Positions 28,355 through 38,067 of a stretch of DNA of 64,000 nucleotides are shown here, piece by piece. Source of the stretch: an uncultured Clostridia bacterium (GTDB lineage Bacteria; Bacillota; Clostridia; Lachnospirales; CAG-274). The notes under the pieces were generated by a model. It was given only the letters and a program-made list of their open reading frames with translations, was not told the origin of the DNA and searched no databases. Positions within the stretch are counted from its first letter, which is position 1, and each line of letters begins with the position of its first letter. The position numbers were made by a program, and so were the translations under genes. The stretch lies in the NCBI GenBank assembly GCA_944381435.1, contig CALWLD010000008.1, forward strand, positions 1 through 64,000, in the 5' to 3' direction.

Positions 28355-28530
28355 ATGCAATTAAGATATGAATTAATATTTTATATTTCATTATAAAATA
28401 TTTTTTTACATTTTTTGAATACATTTTTATTCTGTTAAATAAGATTTATTCTACTGTAATGTTTTATCCATATAATACTATATTCATCACTCTCAATTTT
28501 TATTTTATACTTATATAAATATTGTTTTAT

Positions 28531-28577
28531 AAAAAATATACCCTAAATATTATTTTTTAATATTTAGGGTATATTTT
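28531..28577 (-). terminator. Terminator of infC-rpmI-rplT
   Basis: A perfect 19-bp stem (28533-28551 / 28559-28577) with a 7-nt loop; the minus strand continues into T residues. Between this and the lysS terminator (28355-28530) I see only A/T-rich non-coding sequence. Confidence 0.9.
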
Positions 28578-28590
28578 AAATGAACATATC

Positions 28591-28947
28591 TTATTTTAAG
28601 TTAGATTTAGCTGTTTCTACAAGTTTAGCAAAAGCATTAGCATCGTTTACAGCCATTTCTGCAAGCATTTTTCTGTTAATATTGATACCTGCATTTTTAA
28701 TACCGTTCATAAATTTGCTGTAAGATAAACCGTTTATTCTTGCAGCAGCATTAATTCTAGTAATCCAAAGTCTTCTATATTCTCTTTTAGTTTGTTTTCT
28801 ACCTGCAAAAGCGTGAGCCATAGCACGCATAACAGATTGTTTAGCTACTCTGTATTGTTTGCTTCTTGCACCAACAAAACCTTTAGCCATTTTTAAAACT
28901 TTTTTATGTTTTTTACGTGCATTCATAGCACCTTTAATTCTAGCCAT
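28591..28947 (-). CDS. rplT: 50S ribosomal protein L20
   Basis: Early-assembling large-subunit protein and, in Firmicutes, the repressor of its own operon. The sequence opens [20 protein letters not shown], followed by the globular C-terminal half with [19 protein letters not shown]. Length 118 is normal. AGGAGG precedes the ATG. It is the last gene of infC-rpmI-rplT; the structured leader upstream of infC is the expected target of this protein. Confidence 0.97.
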   Translation of the reverse strand: MARIKGAMNARKKHKKVLKMAKGFVGARSKQYRVAKQSVMRAMAHAFAGRKQTKREYRRLWITRINAAARINGLSYSKFMNGIKNAGININRKMLAEMAVNDANAFAKLVETAKSNLK

Positions 28948-28975
28948 TATAAATTTCCTCCTTATGAGTTGTCAA

Positions 28976-29173
28976 TTAAATGTAAGGTAATACTTTTTTC
29001 ATTTGTTTCATATTAGATTTATCTACTAAGTTAGCTTTTCTTAAGCCTCTTTTTCTTTTTGTAGATTTTTTAGTAAGTATGTGTTGTTTGTTAGCTTTTG
29101 TTTTCTTTAATTTACCAGTACCAGTAACAGAAACACGTTTAGAAACAGCTTTTTTTGTTTTTAATTTAGGCAT
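28976..29173 (-). CDS. rpmI: 50S ribosomal protein L35
   Basis: A 65-residue basic protein with the family pattern [36 protein letters not shown], and a VLPYI end. It lies between infC (24 bp) and rplT (28 bp), the universal operon order. Confidence 0.97.
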   Translation of the reverse strand: MPKLKTKKAVSKRVSVTGTGKLKKTKANKQHILTKKSTKRKRGLRKANLVDKSNMKQMKKVLPYI

Positions 29174-29197
29174 TTTAAATGTCCTCCCTTGTAAGAT

Positions 29198-29704
29198 TTA
29201 TGCTTTAGGCGCTAGAAACATTGCCATAGATTTAGCTTCCATTTTAGGAGCTTTTTCTATAACGCCATATTCGCTAACTTGCTGTGCAAAATCAGCCATA
29301 ATGTCGTTTGCAATTTCTGTATGCCCAAGTTCTCTACCTCTAAATTTTATACTAATTTTAACTTTGTCACCATTTTTAAGGAACTCTATTGCTTTTTTTA
29401 CTTTAACTTGCACATCGTGCTTATCTATATTAGGGGATAAACGTAGCTCTTTAACAGAAACTACTTTTTGCTTTTTACGAGCTTCCTTTTCTTTTTTAGC
29501 TTTATCGAACTTAAATTTGCTATAGTCCATTATCCTGCAAACAGGTGGTTTAGCTGTAGGTGAAATTTTAACTAAATCTAGGTTTCTATCATCTGCTAAA
29601 GCTTGAGCTTCTTTAGATGACATAATGCCAAGCTGTTCTCCATCGTCACCTATAACCCTAACTTCCTTATCTCTAATTTGTTCGTTAATCATTAACTCGT
29701 TAAT
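29198..29704 (-). CDS. infC: Translation initiation factor IF-3, probable AUU start
   Basis: IF-3 keeps 30S subunits free and checks start-codon choice. Family marks are INEQIRDKEVRVIGDDGEQLG at the N-terminus and, in the C-terminal domain, VKISIKFRGRELGHTEI. The start is notable: AGGAGG is followed after 8 nt by ATT at 29704, while the first in-frame ATG is 20 nt from that site. An in-frame GTG at 29713 is part of the ribosome site itself. AUU starts are known for infC in other bacteria and make it self-regulating through IF-3 start discrimination. Product about 168 residues. Confidence 0.95.
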   Translation of the reverse strand: MNELMINEQIRDKEVRVIGDDGEQLGIMSSKEAQALADDRNLDLVKISPTAKPPVCRIMDYSKFKFDKAKKEKEARKKQKVVSVKELRLSPNIDKHDVQVKVKKAIEFLKNGDKVKISIKFRGRELGHTEIANDIMADFAQQVSEYGVIEKAPKMEAKSMAMFLAPKA

Positions 29705-29754
29705 TGCGAGCACCTCCTAAAACTTAAATAGCTATAAATATTAGCTTAAATTAA

Positions 29755-29885
29755 AATAAAAAAAGAGCAATAAAATGCTCCTACTTAAAAATCATAAAAT
29801 ACCTATAAAAAGGTAATAAAATATGAAATTTGATAACCTTAAAGCCAGATACCGTAAGGTGAGAAGTAGAGCTTCTTCTTTATTC
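29755..29885 (-). ncRNA. L20-type leader with attenuator, upstream of infC
   Basis: About 180 nt lie between the promoter and infC. Near the end GAGCA (29769-29765 side) pairs with TGCTC (29780-29776) followed by a run of T/A-rich bases: a terminator. An upstream segment GCTCTACTT (29872-29864) can instead pair with AAGTAGGAGC (29786-29777), which includes the terminator's arm, giving an antiterminator. Firmicute infC-rpmI-rplT operons are known to carry an L20-binding leader that works this way. The pairings are seen; L20 binding is inferred. Confidence 0.65.
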
Positions 29886-29891
29886 TTAATT

Positions 29892-29920
29892 ATTTTATCA
29901 TACATATTTACATATGTCAA
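29892..29920 (-). promoter_or_regulatory. Promoter of infC-rpmI-rplT
   Basis: TTGACA (29920-29915), 17-nt spacer, TAAAAT (29897-29892) on the minus strand. Confidence 0.8.
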
Positions 29921-29940
29921 TATCTTTTTTAGTTTTTTAT

Positions 29941-29994
29941 AAAAATTTTAGTATAAAGTGTGTTAAAATTAACTTTAACACACTTTATACTAAA
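29941..29994 (-). terminator. Terminator of ridA
   Basis: A perfect 21-bp stem (29947-29967 / 29974-29994), loop ATTAAC, then T5 on the minus strand. It begins at the base after the ridA stop codon. Confidence 0.92.
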
Positions 29995-30366
29995 TTATTT
30001 AACTAAAGCAATAACCTCTACCTCAACTAAAACTTGTTTAGGTAATTCTTTAACTGCTACACAAGAACGAGCAGGATTAGATGTAAAATATTTAGAATAA
30101 ACTTCATTAAATCCTGCAAAGTTAGCCATATCTGATAAAAAGCAAGTAGTTTTTATAGCATTTTCAAAGCTTGTACCAGCTTCTTCTAAAACAGCTTTTA
30201 AATTTTTCATAACTTGTTCTGTTTGTTCTGTTATGTTATCTCCCACTATGTTACCTTCTAAATTTAAAGGTATTTGCCCTGATGTATAAAGCATATTATT
30301 TACCAAAACAGCTTGAGAATAAGGACCTATTGCCTTAGGTGCTTTATCTGAATGTATTTTTTGCAT
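29995..30366 (-). CDS. ridA: RidA family reactive imine deaminase
   Basis: Hydrolyses reactive enamine/imine intermediates released by PLP enzymes. Family blocks: [12 protein letters not shown] (residues about 8-19), TSGQIPLN, and the C-terminal [23 protein letters not shown], with the arginine that holds the substrate carboxylate. The 123-residue length is typical of this trimeric family. AGGAGG precedes the ATG. It forms its own unit ending at a perfect terminator. Confidence 0.94.
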   Translation of the reverse strand: MQKIHSDKAPKAIGPYSQAVLVNNMLYTSGQIPLNLEGNIVGDNITEQTEQVMKNLKAVLEEAGTSFENAIKTTCFLSDMANFAGFNEVYSKYFTSNPARSCVAVKELPKQVLVEVEVIALVK

Positions 30367-30438
30367 AGTTTTACCTCCTAAAAATATATATTAATAGTAT
30401 ATAATTTTAGGAGGTAAAAGTCAATTATTTATTATTTG

Positions 30439-31593
30439 TTAATTAAAATTTTTAACAACTTCTATAGCTTTTTCTAACTGTAAATCTTGGCTGTTATCTT
30501 CTGGGTTTTCAACCTTATAATCTGGCTCTATGCCTGTTCCATCTATGCAAACCCCGCTAGGTGTATAATACTTAGCTATAGTAACTTTTACGCCACTACC
30601 ATCTGTTAAGTTAAATGTATTTTGAACAACACCTTTACCGTAAGTTGTTTCTCCTACTATTTTCCCTACGCCAAAATCTTTAACTGCACCTGTTAAAACC
30701 TCAGATGCAGATGCCGAATTTTCATTTACAATTATAGCTAAAGGTTTGTTATAATAATTAGCATCTGATTTATGATATTCTCTATTTCCGTTTTTATCTT
30801 CTATATATGTTATATTTCCTTCAGGAACTAACATATCTGTTATTTTATTAACTGTTACCAAAAGCCCACCTGGGTTATTTCTTAAATCTATTATTAACCC
30901 ATCAGCACTAGATAAGTTGTTAAATGCCTCGTTAAATTGGTCGTATGTAACCCCGTCAAACTGATTTATTTTTATATAACCTATGTTATCTTCTAGCATT
31001 TTATGTTCTACAGTAGGAACATCTAGGTTTCTTCTTATAACATCTACGTCAAATGTTTTATTTTCACTTTCTCTATATATAGTAAGTTTTACGCTTGTTC
31101 CTTCTTCACCTTTTATGCTAGATACTACATCTTGATAATTTTCTAAATTAACTAAAACACCATCTACTTTTGTTATTTTATCTCCTTCTTTTAAACCGCT
31201 TTCTTTAGCTGGAGAACCTTCAAAAACTTGGTTTATGAGCATATTCTCATCTTCAGTTAAATTAACCGTTATCCCTATGCCAACATAATTACCTTCTGTA
31301 TTTTCTTTAAATTGCTTAAATTCTTCTTCTGTCATATAATAAGAATATGGGTCTTTTAAAGAGGCTACCATTCCCTTATACATAGTTTCTTCCATAAAGT
31401 CTTTGTCATATTCATTTACATAGTATGTGTCAACTATCTTTTGTATTTCAGCTATTTTTTGTTTTTGAGTTAGTTCTTTTGATACAAGTTTTCTATAAAT
31501 TAAGCTACCGTTTGTAACAATACTGTTTATAAAAAACAAAAGAGCCATACCAAAAACAATGCCTGTAAAAAAACTTTTTTTCTCATTTTTCAT
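30439..31593 (-). CDS. ctp: Carboxy-terminal processing peptidase (S41 family)
   Basis: A membrane-anchored serine protease. An N-terminal membrane segment (about residues 6-25) is followed by a PDZ domain (about 95-185, NQVFEGSPAKESGLKEGDKITKVDG) and the S41 core. The nucleophile is the serine in NENSASASEVL and the general base lysine is in TYGKGVVQ. The 384-residue length is typical. In sporulating Firmicutes members of this family cleave signalling proteins in the intermembrane space, but the substrate is not evident here. It lies downstream of a MATE exporter gene in the same orientation. Confidence 0.94.
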   Translation of the reverse strand: MKNEKKSFFTGIVFGMALLFFINSIVTNGSLIYRKLVSKELTQKQKIAEIQKIVDTYYVNEYDKDFMEETMYKGMVASLKDPYSYYMTEEEFKQFKENTEGNYVGIGITVNLTEDENMLINQVFEGSPAKESGLKEGDKITKVDGVLVNLENYQDVVSSIKGEEGTSVKLTIYRESENKTFDVDVIRRNLDVPTVEHKMLEDNIGYIKINQFDGVTYDQFNEAFNNLSSADGLIIDLRNNPGGLLVTVNKITDMLVPEGNITYIEDKNGNREYHKSDANYYNKPLAIIVNENSASASEVLTGAVKDFGVGKIVGETTYGKGVVQNTFNLTDGSGVKVTIAKYYTPSGVCIDGTGIEPDYKVENPEDNSQDLQLEKAIEVVKNFN

Positions 31594-31640
31594 AACTTCA
31601 CCTCTTAGCGTTAAAATAACATTTAAAAATGCCTTATATA

Positions 31641-32978
31641 TTATACTAAAGATTTAGCCCATTTATTCTTTTTAACCCTAGCACTACTAAAAAATCCTTT
31701 TACAATTTCTTCAGAATATACCATAGCATAAGTTATATATATCGGTAAATCTAAGAAATAAGCACCTAAGAAAGCCATAGGTATACCTATAAACCATACA
31801 CTTGAAAAATCTAATATAGCAGTGTATTTAGTATCTCCTCCACTTCTTAAAATACCAACAATGGTTGTGTAATTATAAGTTTTAAATACAATGCCAAAAG
31901 CAACTATCATTAAAAGCTTATGTGTATAGTCTTTTACCAAATCTTTAACTTTAAATATATCTATTATATAAGGTGATAAAACTATTAGTATAACGCCCAT
32001 AATACTACTTATAATTACAGTTAAAACCATACATTTTTTAGAGTAGTCTTTAGCTTTTTCTATATCTCCATATCCAAGTACGTTAGATAATAATATACCA
32101 CAGCCACCACCTATGGCAACCCCCATAACAGTAAATAAGTTTTGCACAGTACCTGTTATTTGTACAGCTGATTGTGCATCTGTTCCGCTAAACTTATAAG
32201 CCATATTACAAACAGATATACCTATACTCCAAAAAACTTCATTTAAAATAACAGGTGTACAAACATCAAAATAAGATTTAACAAAAGCCTTATTAAACTT
32301 AAAGTAATTTTTAATGTTAGTTAAAATAGGTAATTTTTTACTAAATACAATTAAAAGCTGTGATGTAAGCTCAACACATCTTGCACAAAGTGTAGCCATA
32401 GCAGCACCTTTTACCCCATATCCTAATTTAAAGATAAATAAATAGTTTAATGCTATGTTTGTTAGAAGTGCTATAAATGTTGTTATCATAGGAAAATGTG
32501 TTTTTCTTATAGCTTTTAACGCCGAATTTATAGCCATAATAAAAGCTATTACAAAATATGCAGGAGCTATAATTTGTAAATAATTTATCCCTTCTTGTAT
32601 AACAGCACTATCTTTAGAATATAAAGACATTAAAAACTCTGGTGCAAAATAAATAGCAGATACAAATATCAATGCATTTAATAAGCTTAAAATTACACCA
32701 AGCCCTATAACCTTATGTATCCCTGTAAAATCACCTTTACCAAAATATTGACCAACGAAAACAGCTGCACCACTGTTTACCCCAAATAAAATAAGGTTAA
32801 ATACAAAGAATATCTGGTTTGCAAGCCCAACCGATGTGATAGCAACCTCTCCTAATTGACCTATCATAAAATTATCTACAAGGTTTACAGAAGAGTTTAG
32901 TAGCTCTTGAAAAATAATTGGTATTATTATTAAAAATAAATTTTTAAAAAATACTTTGTCGGAAAAAAAGTTTTTCAT
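31641..32978 (-). CDS. MATE family efflux transporter
   Basis: A 445-residue Na+- or H+-driven exporter with 12 predicted helices in two repeats. Early blocks NSSVNLVDNFMIGQLGEVAITSVGLANQ and LFGVNSGAAVFVGQYFGKGD are typical of the family, and the middle AIGGGCGILLSNVLGYGD mirrors the latter in the second repeat. Substrate cannot be inferred; many relatives are drug or metabolite exporters. Confidence 0.92.
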   Translation of the reverse strand: MKNFFSDKVFFKNLFLIIIPIIFQELLNSSVNLVDNFMIGQLGEVAITSVGLANQIFFVFNLILFGVNSGAAVFVGQYFGKGDFTGIHKVIGLGVILSLLNALIFVSAIYFAPEFLMSLYSKDSAVIQEGINYLQIIAPAYFVIAFIMAINSALKAIRKTHFPMITTFIALLTNIALNYLFIFKLGYGVKGAAMATLCARCVELTSQLLIVFSKKLPILTNIKNYFKFNKAFVKSYFDVCTPVILNEVFWSIGISVCNMAYKFSGTDAQSAVQITGTVQNLFTVMGVAIGGGCGILLSNVLGYGDIEKAKDYSKKCMVLTVIISSIMGVILIVLSPYIIDIFKVKDLVKDYTHKLLMIVAFGIVFKTYNYTTIVGILRSGGDTKYTAILDFSSVWFIGIPMAFLGAYFLDLPIYITYAMVYSEEIVKGFFSSARVKKNKWAKSLV

Positions 32979-33158
32979 ATAGCCCTCCTATTTTAAGTTA
33001 AGTTTTTATCATTAAAAAATTTTATCATTAAAATAGCTAAATTGCAACCATATATTATTTATTTTATAAAATTTATTGAGTTTTTTATAAACTTTTATTA
33101 TAATAATTTCGTATATATATTTAAAGTATAATTTATAAAATAGAAAGGAGTAAAAACT

Positions 33159-33419
33159 ATGGAAAAAAAGCTTACATTATCTAAAAATGATAAAATGATA
33201 GCAGGTGTTTGTGGTGGCATAGGAGAATATTTTAAAATAGACCCTACTATAATACGTATATTTTTTGTTTTATTATCTTTTATCTTTTTAGGTTCCCCTA
33301 TTCCTATCTATATTATATTTTGGATTATAATACCAAGCAAAAAAAATTACATTCCTTCAAAGACAGAGAAATATAAAGAAGGTTTTTATGATTTTAGTGA
33401 ATTTGATGACAATAAATAA
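33159..33419 (+). CDS. PspC domain membrane protein
   Basis: A small protein of 86 residues: LTLSKNDKMIAGVCGGIGEYFKIDPTIIR (split here by function) is the PspC domain start, followed by one hydrophobic segment (FVLLSFIFLGSPIPIYIIFWIIIP). PspC proteins sense envelope stress in enterobacteria; stand-alone versions in Firmicutes are poorly understood. AAAGGAG lies upstream of the ATG. The gene has its own terminator and no partner psp genes nearby. Confidence 0.88.
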   Translation: MEKKLTLSKNDKMIAGVCGGIGEYFKIDPTIIRIFFVLLSFIFLGSPIPIYIIFWIIIPSKKNYIPSKTEKYKEGFYDFSEFDDNK

Positions 33420-33420
33420 T

Positions 33421-33454
33421 TTAAAAGGTTGTAGTTTAATCTGCAACCTTTTAA
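33421..33454 (+). terminator. Terminator of the pspC-like gene
   Basis: TTAAAAGGTTGTAG (33421-33434) pairs with CTGCAACCTTTTAA (33441-33454) with one G-U pair. Confidence 0.8.
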
Positions 33455-33524
33455 GCTATTTATCACTAATTACATCAATTTTTATTTAAAATAACATTAA
33501 TTATTTATAAAAGGAGGTTTATCT

Positions 33525-34409
33525 ATGAAAGTTCTTAACTTTGGTTCATTAAATATTGATTATGTATATAATGTAGAACATTTTGTAAAAAAAGGAGAAA
33601 CTATATCTTCTAATATGTTAAATATATTTAGTGGTGGAAAAGGGCTTAATCAATCTATAGCTTTAAAAAAGGCTGGGCTAAATGTATATCACGCTGGAGC
33701 TATAGGCACTGATGGGCTGTTTTTAAAACAAATATTAGATGATATAGGTATTGACACTAGCTTTTTATATACATTGCAAGATGTTAGAACAGGTAATGCT
33801 ATTATACAAAATGATATTTCTGGAGATAACTGTATCATTTTATACGGTGGTGCTAATAAAGCTATTACAAAAGATATGATAGACAATGTTCTTAAAAATT
33901 TCACTGATAACGACTATCTTTTACTTCAAAATGAAATCAGCGAAATACCTTATATAGTTGAAAAAGCTCATAATATAGGTATGAAAATAATTTTAAACCC
34001 TTCACCTATTAATGAAAATATATTTAAAATAAATTTAGATTACATAGACTATTTTATTTTAAATGAAATAGAAGCAAAGGCTTTAGTTGGAAACTTTGAT
34101 GATAAAAATACATTATGTAAAAAACTAAATGAAAAATTTAAAAATGCTTCTGTAGTTTTAACATTAGGTGAAGATGGCTCTATGTATATAGGAAAAGAAG
34201 GCATTATAAAACAAAATGCATATAAAGTAAATGTTGTAGATACTACTGCTGCTGGTGATACATTTACAGGCTATTATCTTGCAAGTATCCTTGAAAATTT
34301 ACCTATAAAAACTGCTTTAGATATAGCTTCAAAAGCATCCGCTATTGCTGTATCTAAAAAAGGTGCATCACCTTCTATACCAAATAGAGAAGATATTGAA
34401 AATTTTTAA
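33525..34409 (+). CDS. Ribokinase-like carbohydrate kinase, PfkB family
   Basis: A 294-residue sugar kinase. It has GGKGLNQSIALKKAG (residues about 38-52), the ribokinase-type variant of PfkB signature 1, and VDTTAAGDTFTGYYLAS (about 240-256) with the catalytic Asp in signature 2. The GGKG start favours ribokinase over fructokinase, but no ribose transporter is adjacent, so the sugar is uncertain. AAAGGAGG precedes the ATG. It is a single-gene unit ending at a terminator shared with clpC. Confidence 0.9.
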   Translation: MKVLNFGSLNIDYVYNVEHFVKKGETISSNMLNIFSGGKGLNQSIALKKAGLNVYHAGAIGTDGLFLKQILDDIGIDTSFLYTLQDVRTGNAIIQNDISGDNCIILYGGANKAITKDMIDNVLKNFTDNDYLLLQNEISEIPYIVEKAHNIGMKIILNPSPINENIFKINLDYIDYFILNEIEAKALVGNFDDKNTLCKKLNEKFKNASVVLTLGEDGSMYIGKEGIIKQNAYKVNVVDTTAAGDTFTGYYLASILENLPIKTALDIASKASAIAVSKKGASPSIPNREDIENF

Positions 34410-34540
34410 TATATTTTATATTTAAAATACCTTTAAATGTATGGCATAAATATTATGCTATAAGGTACTATAACTCTACCTTTTTAAATAATATTTTTTA
34501 CATCTTATTTTATATAAAATATTTATAATTAAACTTACAT

Positions 34541-34583
34541 AGTAAAATAAAAGGAAGTGTTATACACTTCCTTTTATTTTACT
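34541..34583. terminator. Bidirectional terminator between the ribokinase-like gene and clpC
   Basis: A perfect 20-bp stem (34541-34560 / 34564-34583) with a 3-nt loop between convergent genes; it overlaps the clpC stop codon. Confidence 0.9.
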
Positions 34584-37038
34584 TTTTATTAAATGTGAAA
34601 TCATCTTTATAGTCTATAACTACAGTATCTCCGCTAGCAAAAGCCTCGTCAAGATATTTTTCAGCAAAGCTATCTTCTATGTTAGTTTGAATAGCTCTTC
34701 TTAAAGGTCTTGCACCATAAGTGCTATCATATCCTATTTCTACAAGTTTATCCATAGCTTCTTCTGTAAAAGATACTTCTATGTTTAAGCTATTTTTTAT
34801 ACGTTCTGTAAGTTCTTTTAACATAATTTTAGATATTTCTTTTACTTCTTCTTTATTTAAAGTAGTAAAGACTATTATATCATCTATTCTATTTAAAAAC
34901 TCAGGCTTAAATGTTCTTTTAACTTGCTCCATAACATTTTTCTTCATATCTTCATATTTTTTAGTTTCATCTTCAGATGTAGCAAAGCCTAGTTTTTTAT
35001 TTTCTGTAATGTTTCTAGCTCCAACGTTAGATGTCATTATTATAACTGTATTTTTAAAATCTATTTTTCTTCCTTGTGAATCAGTTATATGTCCATCATC
35101 TAAAACTTGTAATAAAATATTAAATACATCTGGGTGAGCTTTTTCTATCTCATCAAATAAAACAACAGAATAAGGTTTTCTTCTTATTTTTTCGCTTATT
35201 TGTCCACCATCATCATATCCAACATATCCTGGAGGTGAGCCTATAAGTTTAGAAACACTGTGTTTTTCCATAAACTCACTCATATCAACTCTTATCATAG
35301 AATCTTCATCACCAAATAAGACTTCACTTAAAGTTTTAGATAGCTCTGTTTTACCAACCCCTGTAGGTCCTAAGAATAAGAATGAACCAATAGGTCTTTT
35401 AGGGTTTTTAAGCCCAACACGTCCTCTTCTTACAGCTTTAGCAACAGCTTTAACTGCTTCTTCTTGCCCTATAACTCTTTCGTGTAAAATATTTTCCATA
35501 TTTTTTAGCCTTTGGCTTTCTTCTTCTTGCATTTTTTTAACAGGTATACCAGTCCAGTTAGATATAATTTCTGCTATTTCTTCAGGAGTTACAACTTGTG
35601 CTTCATTGCCATTTTTATTTTTCCAGTTATTTTTTTCTTCATCTAATTTTGTTCTTATTTCTTCTTCTCTAACTTTTATTTGGCTTGCTCTTTCATAGTT
35701 TTCTGTTTTTATAGCCTCTTCTTTTTCTTTAGATAAATCTACAAGCTCATCTTCTAGCTTTTTAATATCTGGTGGCATTGTAAAGGTAGCAAGCCTAACT
35801 TTAGAAGATGCCTCATCTAAAACATCAATAGCTTTATCTGGTAAAAATCTATCTGTTATATAACGATTAGATAATTTTACTGCTGATACTATAGCTTCAT
35901 CTGTAATTTTTACACTATGGTGTATTTCATATTTATCTCTTAAGCATTTTAACATTTTTATAGCATCTTCTTCTGTAGGTTCTTCCACTTTTACAGGTTG
36001 AAACCTTCTTTCTAAAGCTGCATCTTTTTCTATATGTTTTCTATATTCATTTAATGTTGTAGCACCTATTATTTGTATTTCACCTCTTGCAAGAGAAGGT
36101 TTTAATATGTTAGATGCATCTATGGCACCTTCTGCTCCCCCTGCACCTATTATAGTGTGAATTTCGTCTATAAATAAAATAACATTGTTACTTTCTTTTA
36201 CTTCATTAATTATTTTTTTGATACGGTCTTCAAACTCTCCACGGTATTTAGAACCTGCAACAACAGATGCTATATCTAAAGATACAACCCTTTTATTTTT
36301 TAATATTTCAGGCACATCACCTTTAGCTATTTTTTCTGCAAGCCCTTCTACAATAGCAGTTTTACCAACACCAGGTTCACCAACAAGGCAAGGATTGTTT
36401 TTTGTTCTTCTTGAAAGAATTTGTATAACACGCTCTATCTCTGTATCTCTACCATCTATAGGGTCAAATTTATGCTCTATAGCAAGTCTTGTAAAATCTC
36501 TGCTAAATTGGTCTAATGTTTTTGTGTTAGTATTTTTGTTAGCATTTTTAGAGCTTCTGTTAATAGGTGTACCTGTTGGGTTTTCCCCTTCTCCTAGCAT
36601 AACTAATATATCTTCATATAGTGCTTGAGGGTTTACATTTAAGTTTTGCATAATCCTTATAGCAACGCTATCACCATATATAGAATTAGATTCTTTTATA
36701 AGAGCTATAAGTATATGTTCTGTTCCTATATAGTTTGTTCCCATACCTACAGCCTCATCACAACTTCTATTTAAAATACGTTTAACACGAGGGGTAAAAG
36801 CATCTGATGACAAGCTACTTTGTAAATTAGATTGACCTACTAAATCTATTATTTCTTTTTTAACGTTTTCATAATTTACATTTTTTATTTCTAAAGCTTT
36901 AAATGCAACGCTATTTTTAACATAAGTTAAGCCTAATAGCAAATGCTCTGTTCCTATATAATTATGCCCAAGCTCTATAGCACTTTTGCCAGCATAGTTT
37001 ATTACATCTTCTGCTTTTTTTGTAAATTTTAATTGCAT
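34579..37038 (-). CDS. clpC: ATP-dependent Clp protease ATPase subunit ClpC
   Basis: An AAA+ unfoldase of 819 residues that feeds ClpP. Two N-terminal Clp repeats (residues 1-150) precede AAA module 1 (Walker A GEPGVGKTAIVEG, about 205). A middle domain with a UVR-type coiled coil (EKEEAIKTENYERASQIK, about 420) follows, then AAA module 2 (Walker A GPTGVGKTELSK, about 545). In B. subtilis ClpC needs an adaptor and degrades proteins tagged with phospho-arginine; the McsB kinase is encoded next door. It ends the mcsA-mcsB-clpC operon. Confidence 0.97.
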   Translation of the reverse strand: MQLKFTKKAEDVINYAGKSAIELGHNYIGTEHLLLGLTYVKNSVAFKALEIKNVNYENVKKEIIDLVGQSNLQSSLSSDAFTPRVKRILNRSCDEAVGMGTNYIGTEHILIALIKESNSIYGDSVAIRIMQNLNVNPQALYEDILVMLGEGENPTGTPINRSSKNANKNTNTKTLDQFSRDFTRLAIEHKFDPIDGRDTEIERVIQILSRRTKNNPCLVGEPGVGKTAIVEGLAEKIAKGDVPEILKNKRVVSLDIASVVAGSKYRGEFEDRIKKIINEVKESNNVILFIDEIHTIIGAGGAEGAIDASNILKPSLARGEIQIIGATTLNEYRKHIEKDAALERRFQPVKVEEPTEEDAIKMLKCLRDKYEIHHSVKITDEAIVSAVKLSNRYITDRFLPDKAIDVLDEASSKVRLATFTMPPDIKKLEDELVDLSKEKEEAIKTENYERASQIKVREEEIRTKLDEEKNNWKNKNGNEAQVVTPEEIAEIISNWTGIPVKKMQEEESQRLKNMENILHERVIGQEEAVKAVAKAVRRGRVGLKNPKRPIGSFLFLGPTGVGKTELSKTLSEVLFGDEDSMIRVDMSEFMEKHSVSKLIGSPPGYVGYDDGGQISEKIRRKPYSVVLFDEIEKAHPDVFNILLQVLDDGHITDSQGRKIDFKNTVIIMTSNVGARNITENKKLGFATSEDETKKYEDMKKNVMEQVKRTFKPEFLNRIDDIIVFTTLNKEEVKEISKIMLKELTERIKNSLNIEVSFTEEAMDKLVEIGYDSTYGARPLRRAIQTNIEDSFAEKYLDEAFASGDTVVIDYKDDFTFNKK

Positions 37039-37053
37039 AATAAAACCTCCTAT

Positions 37054-38067
37054 TTAATTAAAAACATCGTTAAGATATTTTGCTCTATATTTTTCTATAT
37101 CATCTTTTTCTGTTATGTTAAATTCTTGTATAATGTTAGCTGTTTGTATTTTCATCATAATGCTATATATATTTGTATTTCTAACATTATCTAAAACTTT
37201 TATATCTAACCCTAATAATATATTAGATAAATGTTCCATAGCCTCTTCAAATTTTATTTTTTTACAGTAATTTATTATACCATAAGAACGATATATTGTA
37301 TCTAAAATATTAATATTTTCTTCATTTTTTATATTTTTTCTAATTTCTTTTTCTCTTTGTACTATTTGCATAGTTATGTTTTTTAAATCTTCAATTATTT
37401 GATTTTCTGTTTTTCCAAGGGTTGTTTGGTTAGATATTTGATATATACCGCCAAAGGCTTTTGTACCTTCACCGTGCATACCTCTTAATGTCATACCAAA
37501 TTTAGCTATATTTCTAGCTATAGCCTGTATTTGATTATATTTTTCTAACATAGGTATATGTAGCATAAAAGATGCCCTCATACCTGTACCTACATTTGTT
37601 ATACAAGATGTAAGATAACCATATTGTTTATCAAAGGCATAGTCTAGGCTTTCTTCTAAAAGGTTATCTATCCTGTTAGCCTCTTCTAAACATTTTTCTA
37701 TATTATAGCCACTATTTATAGCTTGTATTCTTATATGGTCTTCTTCGTTTATCATAATATTAATATTGCCATTTTTTTCTAAAATAATAGCCTTAGGTTT
37801 ATCACTTTCTAAAAAGTTATTACTGATAATATATTTTTCTAGCATAGCATATTTCTCTATGTCATCAAGGCTATCAAAATCTATTTTTTCAAAATAACTT
37901 CTGCTGCTTATTCTGTCATTAAATATAGCTTTATTTATCTTTTCAATCATTTCTTTAGAATCTTTATTGCTTATTGCATAATAAAAGGGATAATCTTTAA
38001 GGTTTCTTGCAAGACGTACTCTGCTAGATATAACAATATTATCTTTTTGTTCTTCATACCATAACAT
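37054..38067 (-). CDS. mcsB: Protein arginine kinase McsB
   Basis: Phosphorylates arginines on damaged or regulatory proteins, marking them for ClpC-ClpP. A 337-residue phosphagen-kinase-fold protein with SSRVRLARNLKDYPF near the N-terminus (residues about 13-27), the NEEDHIRIQAI loop holding the catalytic glutamate, and RASFMLHIPML later. Its start overlaps the mcsA stop by one base (38067), typical of tight coupling with its activator. Confidence 0.96.
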   Translation of the reverse strand: MLWYEEQKDNIVISSRVRLARNLKDYPFYYAISNKDSKEMIEKINKAIFNDRISSRSYFEKIDFDSLDDIEKYAMLEKYIISNNFLESDKPKAIILEKNGNINIMINEEDHIRIQAINSGYNIEKCLEEANRIDNLLEESLDYAFDKQYGYLTSCITNVGTGMRASFMLHIPMLEKYNQIQAIARNIAKFGMTLRGMHGEGTKAFGGIYQISNQTTLGKTENQIIEDLKNITMQIVQREKEIRKNIKNEENINILDTIYRSYGIINYCKKIKFEEAMEHLSNILLGLDIKVLDNVRNTNIYSIMMKIQTANIIQEFNITEKDDIEKYRAKYLNDVFN

